This document shows, piece by piece, positions 40,363 to 50,014 of a DNA stretch of 64,000 nucleotides; within the stretch, counting starts at the first letter, position 1, and each line of letters begins with the position of its first letter. The notes below the pieces were generated by a model. It was not told where the DNA came from. It saw nothing but the letters and a program-made list of their open reading frames with translations, and made no database searches. This DNA is from Arthrobacter sp. NicSoilB4. GTDB lineage: Bacteria > Actinomycetota > Actinomycetes > Actinomycetales > Micrococcaceae. The stretch spans positions 558,001-622,000 of the forward strand of contig NZ_AP024653.1 of assembly GCF_019977335.1 (NCBI RefSeq), in the 5' to 3' direction. A program made the translations under genes and the position numbers.

Positions 40363-42477
40363 ATGGTTATGCCCTACGTAGACACAGCTTCCACCGTAGA
40401 CGCCTCGCGCGCGTTTCCGCTGGGAATCAGCGTTCCGGTCACCGGTTCGCCGGCAACGGACGACCCTCGGGGTGCCTTCGCGAATGTCGCTGTCTACGCA
40501 CCGGGCGTGACCACCCTCGAGATCGCCTACCAGGCGCCCGGCGGCACCTGGCAACTGAAGACCCTGCCGAACGTCACCGACGGCGTGCACCACGGCATCG
40601 TCGAAGGGATCCCGGCCGGTTCGCGCTACGGGTTCCGGGCCTCCCCGGACCACGAGGCGCTCCCGCTGTCCATGCCCTCGACTGACTTCGACGTCATCGG
40701 CGAGCAGCCGCTGCTGCTGGACCCCTATGGCCGGGCCGTGGATGAGCGCGACGATTTCATCACGAGCGTCCGGATGGAGAGCGGTTTCGACTGGGGCAAC
40801 GACCGCGGTCCCAGGGTTCCGTGGCGCAACACCATCATCTACGAGGCGCACGTCCGCGGCCAGACCAAGCTCCACCCGGACATCCCCGAAGACCTCCAGG
40901 GCACCTACGCCGGGCTGGCCCACCCGGCCATGATCGAGCACCTGATCGCGTTGGGGGTCACCGCCGTCCAGCTCCTTCCGGTGCACTTCCACGTGGACGA
41001 ACCGCACCTGCAGAACCTCGGCATGACCAACTACTGGGGCTACAACACAGCCGCGTTCTTCGCCCCCCACCCCGGCTACGCCACGCAGGCGGCGCAGGCG
41101 GCGGGCGCCCAGGCAGTCCAGGACGAGTTCAAGGGCATGGTCAAGCTGCTGCACGCCGCCGGCCTCGAGGTGATCCTCGACGTCGTCTACAACCACACCG
41201 CCGAGGGCGGCCCGGACGGCCGGACGCTCAGCTTCCGCGGACTGGGCGAGATGACCTACTACCGAAACGACGGCCACGGCAAGTACGTGGACACCACCGG
41301 CTGCGGCAACAGCCTGAACTTCGGCGAGCCCCGGGTGGTGCAGCTGGTCCTGGATTCCCTGCGCTACTGGGTGACGGAATTCCACATCGACGGCTTCCGC
41401 TTCGACCTCGCGGTGACGCTGGCCCGCAACGCCGCCAACGAATTCGATCCGCGGCACCCGTTCCTGGTCGCGATCGGCGCCGACCCGGTGCTGTCCGCCA
41501 CGAAACTCATCGCAGAGCCCTGGGACATCGGCTATGGCGGCTGGCAGACCGGCCGCTTTCCGGCCGGCTGGGTGGACTGGAACGATCACTTCCGCGACGC
41601 CGTCCGAAGCTTCTGGCTCGCCGACCGCGCCGCGATCGACGCCGGCGGTCAGGGCGGCTCGGTCGCCCGCCTCGCCGATGCACTCTCCGGCTCCGCGCGG
41701 CTGTTTGAGCCGTCCGGCCGGTCCCGGCTCGCCTCGGTCAACCTCATCACGGCGCATGACGGCTTCACCCTGGCCGACCTCGTGTCCTACGACCGCAAGC
41801 ACAACGAGGCCAACGGGGAACAGAACAGGGATGGCCACGGCGACAACCGCAGCTACAACCACGGCTTCGAGGGCCCCACGGAGGACGAGGACATCCTCGC
41901 CCGGCGTGCGCAGTCCAGCCGCAACCTGATGGCGTCGCTCATGATTTCCCAAGGCGTGCCCATGATCACCGCCGGCGACGAGATCGGCCGCACCCAGCAG
42001 GGCAACAACAACGCCTACTGCCAGGACAACCCGATGACCTGGATCGACTGGACCAGCACCCCGGAATCACACTCGATGCTGCGCACCACCAAACGCGTGA
42101 TCCGGCTCCGCAAGGAATTCCTGGCCGGGCAGCCACACGACTACCCGACCCGCGAAAAACAGTCGTACTTCCACTGGTTCGACGAGCGCGGCGAGCCGAT
42201 GGCCGGCCACAGCTGGCAGGATCCGGGGCACCGGGTGGTGCAGCTCCTGCTCGGTTCCGACGACGGCCACGTGGACGGACTCGTGGTGGTCAACGGCGGC
42301 ACCAGCGACGTCAAGGTGACGCTGCCGCCGCTCAGCAACGAGGACGGCACCGGCCACCGGCTCTTCGAACTGCGCCTGACCACGTCAGGGCTCCATGACC
42401 GGCGCCAGGGCGTCCGCGTCGCCTCGGGGGAGCGCGACGTCGTGCAGGCCAATTCCATCAACATCTACCGCACATAG
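40363..42477 (+). CDS. glgX: Glycogen debranching enzyme GlgX (isoamylase-type, GH13)
   Basis: The 704-residue enzyme starts MVMPYVDTASTVDASRAFPL at ATG 40363. An N-terminal CBM48-like beta domain (about 15-125, NVAVYAPGVTTLEIAYQ) is followed by the GH13 barrel: YEAHVRGQTKLHPDIPED near residue 162, VVYNHTAEGG near 272, nucleophile Asp in DGFRFDLAVTLAR near 348, acid Glu in LIAEPWDIGYGGW near 384, and stabilising Asp in TAHDGFTLADLV near 466. It hydrolyses alpha-1,6 branches of phosphorylase-limit glycogen in the cytosol. It opens the alpha-glucan cluster that continues with glgP, glgE, treS and mak-glgB. Confidence 0.95.
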   Translation: MVMPYVDTASTVDASRAFPLGISVPVTGSPATDDPRGAFANVAVYAPGVTTLEIAYQAPGGTWQLKTLPNVTDGVHHGIVEGIPAGSRYGFRASPDHEALPLSMPSTDFDVIGEQPLLLDPYGRAVDERDDFITSVRMESGFDWGNDRGPRVPWRNTIIYEAHVRGQTKLHPDIPEDLQGTYAGLAHPAMIEHLIALGVTAVQLLPVHFHVDEPHLQNLGMTNYWGYNTAAFFAPHPGYATQAAQAAGAQAVQDEFKGMVKLLHAAGLEVILDVVYNHTAEGGPDGRTLSFRGLGEMTYYRNDGHGKYVDTTGCGNSLNFGEPRVVQLVLDSLRYWVTEFHIDGFRFDLAVTLARNAANEFDPRHPFLVAIGADPVLSATKLIAEPWDIGYGGWQTGRFPAGWVDWNDHFRDAVRSFWLADRAAIDAGGQGGSVARLADALSGSARLFEPSGRSRLASVNLITAHDGFTLADLVSYDRKHNEANGEQNRDGHGDNRSYNHGFEGPTEDEDILARRAQSSRNLMASLMISQGVPMITAGDEIGRTQQGNNNAYCQDNPMTWIDWTSTPESHSMLRTTKRVIRLRKEFLAGQPHDYPTREKQSYFHWFDERGEPMAGHSWQDPGHRVVQLLLGSDDGHVDGLVVVNGGTSDVKVTLPPLSNEDGTGHRLFELRLTTSGLHDRRQGVRVASGERDVVQANSINIYRT

Positions 42478-42511
42478 TTCGGCCCTCGATTCAGGCATAG
42501 GGGAACCACAA

Positions 42512-42985
42512 GTGAAGCTCCAGCGGCTGACGGCCCTGCTTGCCCTGCTGGCCGGGCTGGTGGTGCTGGCGTTCGTGCTTGCCGGTTTGCCGCAGACGGG
42601 ATCGGCCCCGCCCGACGCCGGCCAGCCGGCCACCAGCCTGCCGGGCACCAGCCTGCCGGGCACCGCACAGTCCCCGGCGCCGGACGTCACAAACACGTCC
42701 GGCCTGCCGGAAGTGCGGGCCTCGGAACTTCCCGACGAAGCCCGCCGGACACTGGCGCTCATCGCCCGGGGCGGACCCTATCCCTACAACCGCGACGATG
42801 TCACTTTCGGCAATTTCGAGCGCATTCTTCCGCGGAAGTCCTCCGGCTATTACAAGGAATACACGGTCCCGACACCGGGTGAATCCGACCGCGGAGCACG
42901 CCGGATCGTGGCCGGAAAAGCGGGCGAGAAATATTACACCGCGGACCATTACAACTCGTTCACATTCATCATCGAAGGCAAATAA
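42512..42985 (+). CDS. RNase Sa-like guanyl-specific ribonuclease with N-terminal membrane/signal segment
   Basis: The 157-residue protein starts at GTG 42512 (VKLQRLTALLALLAGLVVL), with AGGGGA 8 nt upstream. A hydrophobic segment (about 5-26) acts as signal or anchor. A low-complexity linker (about 28-62) includes a duplicated TSLPG. The C-terminal 95 residues match the RNase Sa/barnase fold: RRTLALIARGGPYPYNRDD, then FERILPRKSSGYYKEYTVPT with the catalytic Glu in YKEYT, Arg residues in DRGARRIV, and catalytic His in YYTADHYNSFTF. The two cysteines that form the RNase Sa disulfide are absent. A barstar gene follows after 8 bp, so the pair is likely a secreted RNase with cytosolic inhibitor. 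Confidence 0.88.
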   Translation: MKLQRLTALLALLAGLVVLAFVLAGLPQTGSAPPDAGQPATSLPGTSLPGTAQSPAPDVTNTSGLPEVRASELPDEARRTLALIARGGPYPYNRDDVTFGNFERILPRKSSGYYKEYTVPTPGESDRGARRIVAGKAGEKYYTADHYNSFTFIIEGK

Positions 42986-42993
42986 GGGAACCC

Positions 42994-43350
42994 ATGAAGA
43001 TCTATTCCGCAGACACCTGGACCATCGAGGAACTGCAGGCCCTGGTGGCCGACGCCGGCCGGCGCACGGTGCTGATTCCCGCCGCTGACACCAAGCGGAC
43101 TGTCCTCGAGACGTTCGCGGAGACGCTGGACTTCCCGGAGGACTACGGAGTGAACCTCGACGCCCTCAACGATTCCCTGCACGACTTCGCCGACGCGGTT
43201 TCCGACGACGGCCAGGCCCCGATCACGTTCATCTGGGAAGTCCCTGCCGTCTTCCGCGCCGACCGTTCCTTCGGCGTCATCTGCGAAATCCTGCAGGACG
43301 CCGAACGCTATTCCGGAAAGAACCTGGCCGTCATCGCCGTCTGCCTCTAA
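42994..43350 (+). CDS. Barstar family ribonuclease inhibitor
   Basis: The 118-residue protein starts MKIYSADTWTIEELQALVAD at ATG 42994, with AAGGGAA upstream. It has the barstar-like alpha/beta fold with DTKRTVLETFAETLDFPEDY followed by GVNLDALNDSLHDF, equivalent to the inhibitor helix that plugs barnase (barstar: Tyr-Gly-Glu-Asn-Leu-Asp-Ala-Leu). The Asp of NLDAL and the next Asp are retained. It has no signal peptide, as expected of an inhibitor that protects the producing cell's cytosol. It is almost certainly the partner of the adjacent RNase, with which it shares an operon. Confidence 0.92.
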   Translation: MKIYSADTWTIEELQALVADAGRRTVLIPAADTKRTVLETFAETLDFPEDYGVNLDALNDSLHDFADAVSDDGQAPITFIWEVPAVFRADRSFGVICEILQDAERYSGKNLAVIAVCL

Positions 43351-43377
43351 CGGGCACGCGGTTGGCGGAGCTACTGG

Positions 43378-45996
43378 TCAGGCGTTGACGATCAGGCCCA
43401 GTTCCGCCTTGGACGCGAGTGCCGTGTGCTTCGGGAGCACCCGGACTGTGTAACCGAAGGAACCGGACCGGTCGATCACCACGGTGCCGCTGAAAAGGTG
43501 CCGGCCCTTGCCGAGGTCTTCAATCGCCTTCAGCTCCGCCACCGTGACGTCGGCCAGTTCGTCGCTGTCCTCGGCCTTGCCGTACGCCACCTCGACGGAC
43601 ACGTCATCCGGCGTGAGGTCGCGCAGGGCGATGTAGGCGTTGACCTGGAGCATGTCGCCGATCTGCGGGTCCTCCGAGACACCCACCGAGTCCACATGCT
43701 CCACCTGGATCTGGGGCCACGCGGCCCGGACCCGGGACGTCCAGGCCGCGAGGGCCTTGGCCTCGGCGAAATTGTCCGCCACCGCACGGCGGCCGGCGAC
43801 GGCGGCCGGCCGGTACAGGACGTTGACGTAGTCCTTGAGCATCCGGTCCGCGGACACAGCCGGGCCCAGGTGGGACATGGTGTGCTTGATCATCGAGACC
43901 CAGTGCGTGGGGACCGCCTGCGGCCCGGACGCGGAAGGCCCGGCCGCGCCGGCGCCGTCGGAGACCGTGAGCCCGTAGAAGCGGGGGGCCACCTGCGTCT
44001 CCAGCAGCTCGTACAGCGCAGCGGCCTCGATGTCGTCGCGTTCCTCGGGGGACGCGTCGTTGTTGGCTGTCGGAATCGCCCAGCCGTTCTCGCCGTCGTA
44101 CATCTCATCCCACCAGCCGTCCAGGACGGAGAGGTTGAGCGAGCCGTTCAGGGCCGCCTTCATGCCGGAGGTTCCGCACGCCTCCAGCGGACGCAGGGGG
44201 TTGTTCAGCCACACATCGCAGCCCGGAAACAGGGTCCGGGCCATGGCGATGTCGTAGTTGGGCAGGAACGCGATCCGGTGCCGCACCGCAGGATCGTCGG
44301 TGAACCGGACGAGGTCCTGGATCATCTTCTTGCCCGCGTCGTCGGCAGGGTGCGACTTGCCCGCGATGACCAGCTGGATCGGGTGCGTCTTGTGCAGCAG
44401 CAGCGCCTTGAGCCGCTCGGGCTCGCGCAGCATCAGGGTGAGCCGCTTGTAGGTCGGCACGCGCCGGGCAAAACCGATGGTCAGGATGTCCGGGTCCAGC
44501 ACGGAATCGGTCCAGGCGAGCTCGGCGTCGGCCGCGCCACGTTTCTTCCAGGCGGCCCGGAGACGGCGGCGGACGTCCTCCACGAGGGACACCCGCATTT
44601 CGCGGCGGAGGGCCCAGACGTCCTCGTCGCTGACGTTGTAGGCAAGGTCCCAGCGGCCCTGCTCTTCCGCGTCGGCGCCGAACTGGTCACGTGCCAGTGC
44701 GGAGACGCGCGGATCCACCCAGGTGGGCACGTGCACGCCGTTCGTGACCGACGTGATGGGCACCTCGGAGTGGTCGAATCCCGGCCACAGCGCGGAGAAC
44801 ATGCCGCGCGACACCACACCGTGCAGCTTGGCGACACCGTTGGCGCGCTGGGCCAGCCGCAGGCCCATGACGGCCATGTTGAACACGAACGGATTGCCGT
44901 CGGTGTAGTCCTCGCGGCCGAGGTTCAGGATCTTGGCCACCGGAACGTCGGGCGCCAGCCCGGCGTCGAAGAAGTGCTGGATCTGCGAGACCTCGAAGCG
45001 GTCGATGCCGGCGGGGACCGGGGTGTGGGTGGTGAACACGGTGGACGCGCGGCCGGCGGCCAGGGCTTCTTCCCAGCTCAGCGGGTCCGCGGCGGACATC
45101 ATTTCCTGGATCCGCTCCACTCCGAGGAAACCGGCATGGCCTTCGTTGGTGTGGAACACTTCCGGGGCAGGGCTGCCGGTGAGCTTCTGGAAGGCGCGCA
45201 GGGCTTTGACGCCGCCCATGCCGAGCAGGAGTTCCTGCTGGAGGCGGTGGTCGCCGCCGCCGCCGTACAGACGGTCGGTGATGCCGCGCGCGGCTTCGTC
45301 GTTGCCCGGAACGTTGGAGTCCAGGAGCAGGAGCGGCACACGCCCGACGTCGGCGCGCCAGACGTGCGCCAGCAGGCGGCGCCCGTTCGGGAGCGGCAGC
45401 GAGATCTGGATGGGCTTGCCGTTGCCGTCGGCGGAGGCCTCGCGCAGCAGGGTCAGCGGCAGCCCGTCGGGGTCCAGGACAGGATACGTTTCCTGCTGCC
45501 AGGCGTCACGGGACAGGGACTGTTTGAAGTAGCCGGCCTGGTACAGCAGGCCGACGCCGATCAGCGGCACTCCCAGGTCCGAGGCTGCCTTGAGGTGGTC
45601 GCCGGCGAGGATGCCGAGGCCGCCGGAGTACTGCGGCAGCACCTCGGTAATGCCGAACTCGGGGGAGAAGTAGGCGATGCACGCCGGGGCACCGTCGCCG
45701 AGGCTCTGGTACCAGCGGGGCTGTTCGAGGTACTGGTCGAGGTCTTCGGCGGCAGCGTGGACCCGCTGCACCACGTCCTGGTCCGCGGCGAGACGCTGCA
45801 GTTCCTCCCGGCTGACGAGGCCGAGGAAGCTCACCGGATCGTGGGAGCTCTCGGCCCAGATCTTCGGGTTCAGGCCCTCGAAAAGCTGTCGTGTGGGCCG
45901 GTGCCAGGACCACCGAAGATTGGTGGCCAGCCGGGCCAGCGGCCGGATCGGCTCGGGAAGAACGGTTCGGACGGTAAATCTGCGGATTGCCTTCAC
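43378..45996 (-). CDS. glgP: Alpha-glucan phosphorylase (glycogen phosphorylase, DUF3417-containing type)
   Basis: The 872-residue enzyme is taken from GTG 45996 (VKAIRRFTVRTVLPEPIRPL), the usual family start, supported by TAGTGT ending 7 nt upstream; the frame is open seven codons further. The N-terminal DUF3417 region (about 10-120, LATNLRWSWHRPTRQLFEGL) precedes the GT35 body: SPEFGITEVLPQYSGGLGIL near residue 125, TNEGHAGFLGVERIQEM near 285, and the PLP/phosphate site EACGTSGMKAALNGSLNLSV near 610. It releases glucose 1-phosphate from linear alpha-glucan. It is divergent from glgE. Confidence 0.94.
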   Translation of the reverse strand: MKAIRRFTVRTVLPEPIRPLARLATNLRWSWHRPTRQLFEGLNPKIWAESSHDPVSFLGLVSREELQRLAADQDVVQRVHAAAEDLDQYLEQPRWYQSLGDGAPACIAYFSPEFGITEVLPQYSGGLGILAGDHLKAASDLGVPLIGVGLLYQAGYFKQSLSRDAWQQETYPVLDPDGLPLTLLREASADGNGKPIQISLPLPNGRRLLAHVWRADVGRVPLLLLDSNVPGNDEAARGITDRLYGGGGDHRLQQELLLGMGGVKALRAFQKLTGSPAPEVFHTNEGHAGFLGVERIQEMMSAADPLSWEEALAAGRASTVFTTHTPVPAGIDRFEVSQIQHFFDAGLAPDVPVAKILNLGREDYTDGNPFVFNMAVMGLRLAQRANGVAKLHGVVSRGMFSALWPGFDHSEVPITSVTNGVHVPTWVDPRVSALARDQFGADAEEQGRWDLAYNVSDEDVWALRREMRVSLVEDVRRRLRAAWKKRGAADAELAWTDSVLDPDILTIGFARRVPTYKRLTLMLREPERLKALLLHKTHPIQLVIAGKSHPADDAGKKMIQDLVRFTDDPAVRHRIAFLPNYDIAMARTLFPGCDVWLNNPLRPLEACGTSGMKAALNGSLNLSVLDGWWDEMYDGENGWAIPTANNDASPEERDDIEAAALYELLETQVAPRFYGLTVSDGAGAAGPSASGPQAVPTHWVSMIKHTMSHLGPAVSADRMLKDYVNVLYRPAAVAGRRAVADNFAEAKALAAWTSRVRAAWPQIQVEHVDSVGVSEDPQIGDMLQVNAYIALRDLTPDDVSVEVAYGKAEDSDELADVTVAELKAIEDLGKGRHLFSGTVVIDRSGSFGYTVRVLPKHTALASKAELGLIVNA

Positions 45997-46003
45997 CAGC
46001 GAA

Positions 46004-46009
46004 ACACTA
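46004..46009 (-). promoter_or_regulatory. Leaderless-type -10 box (TAGTGT) of glgP
   Basis: TAGTGT is followed by TTCGCTG and GTG 45996 on the minus strand, a 7-nt gap. Confidence 0.4.
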
Positions 46010-46125
46010 ACCGACAAGTCGGGGGCCCGGAACCGCTTTAAGTCTCTTTTGTATAAATGACGGACCGGCTTCCGGAAATCCTCCGGAAAAACTGAGCAGC
46101 CTTAGCAATCTGGCCGATTTGTCGA

Positions 46126-46131
46126 TAACGT
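46126..46131 (+). promoter_or_regulatory. Leaderless-type -10 box (TAACGT) of glgE
   Basis: TAACGT is followed by CGAGCCT and GTG 46139, a 7-nt gap; TTAGCA 18 bp upstream of the box may be the -35. It forms a divergent leaderless pair with the glgP box. Confidence 0.5.
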
Positions 46132-46138
46132 CGAGCCT

Positions 46139-48211
46139 GTGACGACTAACTCGCGAACCAGTGCCGTGTCCAAGCAAAAGCCGAAGGCCCTGATCACGGA
46201 AGGCCTTCGTTTTGGCCGTTTTCCGATCACCGCCGTTCAGCCTGCGGTCGAGGGCGGGAAATTCCCCGCCAAGGCCGTCGTCGGAGAAACCCTGGTGGTG
46301 GGTGCCACTGCTTTCCGCGAAGGCCACGACCTGCTCGGCGTCAGCGCCGTCCTGCTGGATCCCCGCGGAAAAGAACGCCAGCGCGTCCGTCTCGCCCCGC
46401 CCCGCGGCAACCGCGGCAAGGGAACCGACCGGTGGGAAGGCCTGCTGACCCCGACCGCCACGGGCAACTGGTCGTTCGTGATCGAGGCCTGGCACGACCG
46501 CTACGGCACCTGGCACCACAACGCCGAGGTCAAGATCGAAGCCGGCATCGACGTCGACCTGATGCTGGCCGAGGGTGCCGCGCTGCTCTCCGAAGCCTCC
46601 GAGGACTCCTCCCGTCCGTCCGCCGACCGGCGGACGTTGCGGATGGCCGTCGTCGGGCTCAACGACGCCGGCAAGACGCCCGAGGAGCGTCTCGCGGCCG
46701 GATTCAGCCCGGACGTGGCCGCCGTCGTCGACCGCCAGCCGATCCGCGAACTGGTCACCGTCTCCGAGAACTACCCCCTGCTGGTGGAGCGCGAGCTTGC
46801 CGGCCGCGGCTCCTGGTACGAGTTCTTCCCCCGGTCCGAAGGCGCCGTCCGCGACGCCGCCACCGGCGAGTGGACCTCCGGCACGTTCCGCACGGCCGCC
46901 AAGCGGCTCGACGCCGTCGCGGCCATGGGTTTCGACATCATCTACATGCCGCCGATCCACCCGATCGGCATCCAGCACCGCAAGGGCCCGAACAACACCC
47001 TGCTGGCCGGGCCGCACGATCCGGGTTCCCCCTGGGCCATCGGTGCCAAGGAGGGCGGCCATGACGCCATCCATCCGGACCTGGGCACATTTGAAGACTT
47101 CGACGCCTTCGTGGCGCGGGCCGGGGAGTTGGGGCTGGAAGTCGCCCTGGACCTCGCGCTGCAGGCGGCACCGGACCACCCCTGGGTCGGAAGCCACCCC
47201 GAGTGGTTCACTACCCGTGTTGACGGCAGCATCGCCTACGCGGAGAATCCGCCGAAGAAGTACCAGGATATCTTCCCCCTCAACTTCGACAACGATCCCG
47301 CAGGCCTCTCCAACGAGATCCTGCGCATCGTCCTGCTCTGGGTGAACCACGGCGTCAAGATCTTCCGCGTCGACAACCCGCACACCAAACCTGTGTGGTT
47401 CTGGGAGTGGCTGATCGCCAAGGTCAACAAGAAGCACCCCGACGTCGTCTTCCTCGCCGAGGCGTTCACCCGCCCGGCCATGATGCACGCACTGGGCCGG
47501 GCAGGCTTCCAGCAGTCCTACACCTACTTCACCTGGCGGAACACCAAGGAGGAACTGGAGGAGTACTTCCAGGAAGTCAGCCACGAATCGCCCGCATTTT
47601 TCCGGCCGAACTTCTTTGTCAACACCCCGGACATCCTCACCGAATTCCTGCAGTACGGCGGGCCGCCCGCATTCAAGATCCGGGCCGCGCTGGCTGCCAC
47701 GGCCAGTCCCATCTGGGGCGTCTACGCCGGCTTCGAACTCTACGAGCACGTGGCCCGGCCCGGCGCCGAGGAGTACATCGACAACGAGAAGTTCGAGTAC
47801 AAGGACCGTGACTGGGACGCTGCGGCAGAGTCCGGCCGGACGCTGGCCCCGTACCTCACCCGGCTCAACGCGATCCGCCGGGCACACCCCGCCCTCGGGG
47901 ACCTGCAGAACCTGACGGTGCACGCGAGCACGGACAACGCCACTGTCGTCTACTCGAAGCACAAGACCCTTCCGGACGGCACGAAAGACACACTCATCGT
48001 CGTCGTCAACGTGGACCCGCACGGCATCCGTGAAAGCACGGTGACCCTGGACCTGGCGGCGCTGGAGCTGGACCCGGAGAACCTGACGCACAACGGCCGC
48101 TTCATGGTGGATGATCTGTTGACCGGCGAAAGCTGGGAATGGGGCGAGTACAACTATGTTCGCCTCGACGCCCATGTTGAACCCGCGCACATTTTGAACA
48201 TCCGGAGGTAG
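46139..48211 (+). CDS. glgE: Alpha-1,4-glucan:maltose-1-phosphate maltosyltransferase GlgE
   Basis: The 690-residue enzyme starts at GTG 46139 (VTTNSRTSAVSKQKPKALI). The GH13_3 layout is clear: an N-terminal beta domain (about 20-130, EGLRFGRFPITAVQPAVEGG), the helical insert (about 135-220), then the barrel. Barrel motifs are DIIYMPPIHPIGIQHRKGPN near residue 265, nucleophile Asp in KIFRVDNPHTKP near 411, acid Glu in VVFLAEAFTRPAMMHALGR near 441, and AGFQQSYTYFTWRNTK. It transfers maltose from maltose 1-phosphate to the non-reducing end of alpha-1,4-glucan. It is followed by treS after 5 bp in the trehalose-to-glucan operon. Confidence 0.97.
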   Translation: MTTNSRTSAVSKQKPKALITEGLRFGRFPITAVQPAVEGGKFPAKAVVGETLVVGATAFREGHDLLGVSAVLLDPRGKERQRVRLAPPRGNRGKGTDRWEGLLTPTATGNWSFVIEAWHDRYGTWHHNAEVKIEAGIDVDLMLAEGAALLSEASEDSSRPSADRRTLRMAVVGLNDAGKTPEERLAAGFSPDVAAVVDRQPIRELVTVSENYPLLVERELAGRGSWYEFFPRSEGAVRDAATGEWTSGTFRTAAKRLDAVAAMGFDIIYMPPIHPIGIQHRKGPNNTLLAGPHDPGSPWAIGAKEGGHDAIHPDLGTFEDFDAFVARAGELGLEVALDLALQAAPDHPWVGSHPEWFTTRVDGSIAYAENPPKKYQDIFPLNFDNDPAGLSNEILRIVLLWVNHGVKIFRVDNPHTKPVWFWEWLIAKVNKKHPDVVFLAEAFTRPAMMHALGRAGFQQSYTYFTWRNTKEELEEYFQEVSHESPAFFRPNFFVNTPDILTEFLQYGGPPAFKIRAALAATASPIWGVYAGFELYEHVARPGAEEYIDNEKFEYKDRDWDAAAESGRTLAPYLTRLNAIRRAHPALGDLQNLTVHASTDNATVVYSKHKTLPDGTKDTLIVVVNVDPHGIRESTVTLDLAALELDPENLTHNGRFMVDDLLTGESWEWGEYNYVRLDAHVEPAHILNIRR

Positions 48212-48216
48212 CACGA

Positions 48217-50013
48217 GTGAGTTTCAGCCCGACGAACCCCAACCAGCACTTCAGCCCGAAAGGGACTTTTGAACTAAACGCGCCCGGCCTCCAGCATGAT
48301 CCGCACTGGTATCGCAAGGCGGTCTTCTACGAAGTGCTGGTCCGGGGGTTCGCGGACGGAAACGGGGACGGATCCGGTGACTTCCACGGGCTGATCGACA
48401 AACTGGACTACCTGCAGTGGCTCGGCGTCGACTGCCTTTGGCTCCCGCCCTTCTTCCAGTCCCCGCTCCGGGACGGCGGCTACGACATCTCCGACTACAA
48501 CTCCGTCCTCGACGAATTCGGCACGATCAGCGATTTCAAGCGGCTCGTCGCCGAGGCCCATGCCCGCGGCGTTCGGGTGATCATCGACCTCCCGCTGAAC
48601 CACACCTCGGACCAGCACCCGTGGTTCCAGGAATCCCGCAAGGACCCGGAGGGCCCCTTCGGCGACTTCTACGTCTGGAGCGACACGGACGAAAAGTACG
48701 AAGACGCCCGCATCATCTTCGTGGACACCGAAGAATCCAACTGGACGTTCGACCCGATCCGCCGCCAGTTCTTCTGGCACCGCTTCTTCAGCCACCAGCC
48801 CGACCTGAACTTTGAGAACCCCAAAGTCATCGACGCGCTCTTCGACGTCGTGCGGTTCTGGCTGGACCAAGGGATCGACGGATTCCGTGCGGACGCCATC
48901 CCGTACCTCTTCGAGGAAGAGGGCACCAACTGCGAGAACTTGCCGCAGACCCACGAGTTCCTGCGCAAGCTGCGCAAAATGGTCGACGAAAGCTACCCGG
49001 GCCGTGTGATCATCGCGGAGGCCAACCAGCCGCCGGCTGAAGTGGTGGAGTACTTCGGCACGCAGGAGGAACCGGAATGCCACATGGCGTTCCACTTCCC
49101 GATCATGCCGCGGCTGTACTACGCGCTGCGGGACCAGAAGGCAGCGCCCATCATCGAAACGATGAAGGACACCCCGGACATCCCCGACGGCGCCCAGTGG
49201 GGCACGTTCCTGCGGAACCACGACGAGCTGACACTAGAAATGGTCACCGCCGACGAGCGCGCCGCCATGCTCGGCTGGTACGCCCCGGACCCGCGCATGC
49301 GCGCCAACATCGGGATCCGGCGCCGGCTCGCGCCGCTGCTGGACAATTCCCGCTCCGAGATCGAACTCATCAATGCCTTGCTGCTCTCCCTGCCAGGCAG
49401 CCCGTTCCTGTACTACGGGGACGAGATCGGCATGGGCGACAACATCTGGCTCGAGGACCGCGACGCGGTCCGTACCCCGATGCAATGGAACCCGGACCGC
49501 AACGCCGGGTTCTCCCACGCAGACCCCGGCAAGCTCTACCTCCCGGTGATCCAGTCGCTGGTCTACAACTACAGCATGGCCAACGTCGAAGCGGAGGCGG
49601 CCCACTCCGGCTCGCTGCTGCGCTGGACCCGTCAGATCCTCAGTGTCCGGAAGAACCACCCCGCCTTCGGCCTGGGCGCCTTCGAGCACGTCGAAGCGGA
49701 CCACGACGTCGTCCTCGCCTACCTGCGCGAGCTCAAGGAAGGCAACTCGGCCGGCGAGGACAGCGAAACTATCCTGTGCGCCTTCAACCTGTCCCAGCAT
49801 CCGGTGGCCACGACTTTGCGGGTTCCGAGGTTCGCCGGCCGCGGCCTCCGGGACGTGTTCGGCGGGCAGGCGTTCCCGGCCATCTCCGAGGATGGAACGC
49901 TGACGCTGACCCTGGGCAGCCACGACTTCTTCTGGCTGCGGATCCGCTCGGCCTCCTCGAACCCGGCGTCGCCCCACACGCAGGCCATGCCTATCCTGTC
50001 CATCGAAGGCTGA
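48217..50013 (+). CDS. treS: Trehalose synthase (maltose alpha-D-glucosyltransferase)
   Basis: The 598-residue enzyme starts at GTG 48217 ([20 protein letters not shown]), with GGAGG about 10 nt upstream. It shows the TreS-type GH13 pattern: [20 protein letters not shown] near residue 31, [20 protein letters not shown], nucleophile Asp in [19 protein letters not shown] near 227, acid Glu in [10 protein letters not shown] near 268, and Asp in [11 protein letters not shown] near 337. It isomerises trehalose and maltose. Length is that of stand-alone TreS without a fused maltokinase; the maltokinase is instead fused to GlgB in the next gene, which starts 1 bp after this stop. Confidence 0.95.
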   Translation: MSFSPTNPNQHFSPKGTFELNAPGLQHDPHWYRKAVFYEVLVRGFADGNGDGSGDFHGLIDKLDYLQWLGVDCLWLPPFFQSPLRDGGYDISDYNSVLDEFGTISDFKRLVAEAHARGVRVIIDLPLNHTSDQHPWFQESRKDPEGPFGDFYVWSDTDEKYEDARIIFVDTEESNWTFDPIRRQFFWHRFFSHQPDLNFENPKVIDALFDVVRFWLDQGIDGFRADAIPYLFEEEGTNCENLPQTHEFLRKLRKMVDESYPGRVIIAEANQPPAEVVEYFGTQEEPECHMAFHFPIMPRLYYALRDQKAAPIIETMKDTPDIPDGAQWGTFLRNHDELTLEMVTADERAAMLGWYAPDPRMRANIGIRRRLAPLLDNSRSEIELINALLLSLPGSPFLYYGDEIGMGDNIWLEDRDAVRTPMQWNPDRNAGFSHADPGKLYLPVIQSLVYNYSMANVEAEAAHSGSLLRWTRQILSVRKNHPAFGLGAFEHVEADHDVVLAYLRELKEGNSAGEDSETILCAFNLSQHPVATTLRVPRFAGRGLRDVFGGQAFPAISEDGTLTLTLGSHDFFWLRIRSASSNPASPHTQAMPILSIEG

Positions 50014-50014
50014 G

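Noticed and set aside
46007..48214. 735-codon open frame antisense to glgE, and similar long shadows over glgP (plus strand), glgX and the nuclease gene
   Set aside because: Each lies exactly opposite a strongly supported enzyme gene and has atypical composition.
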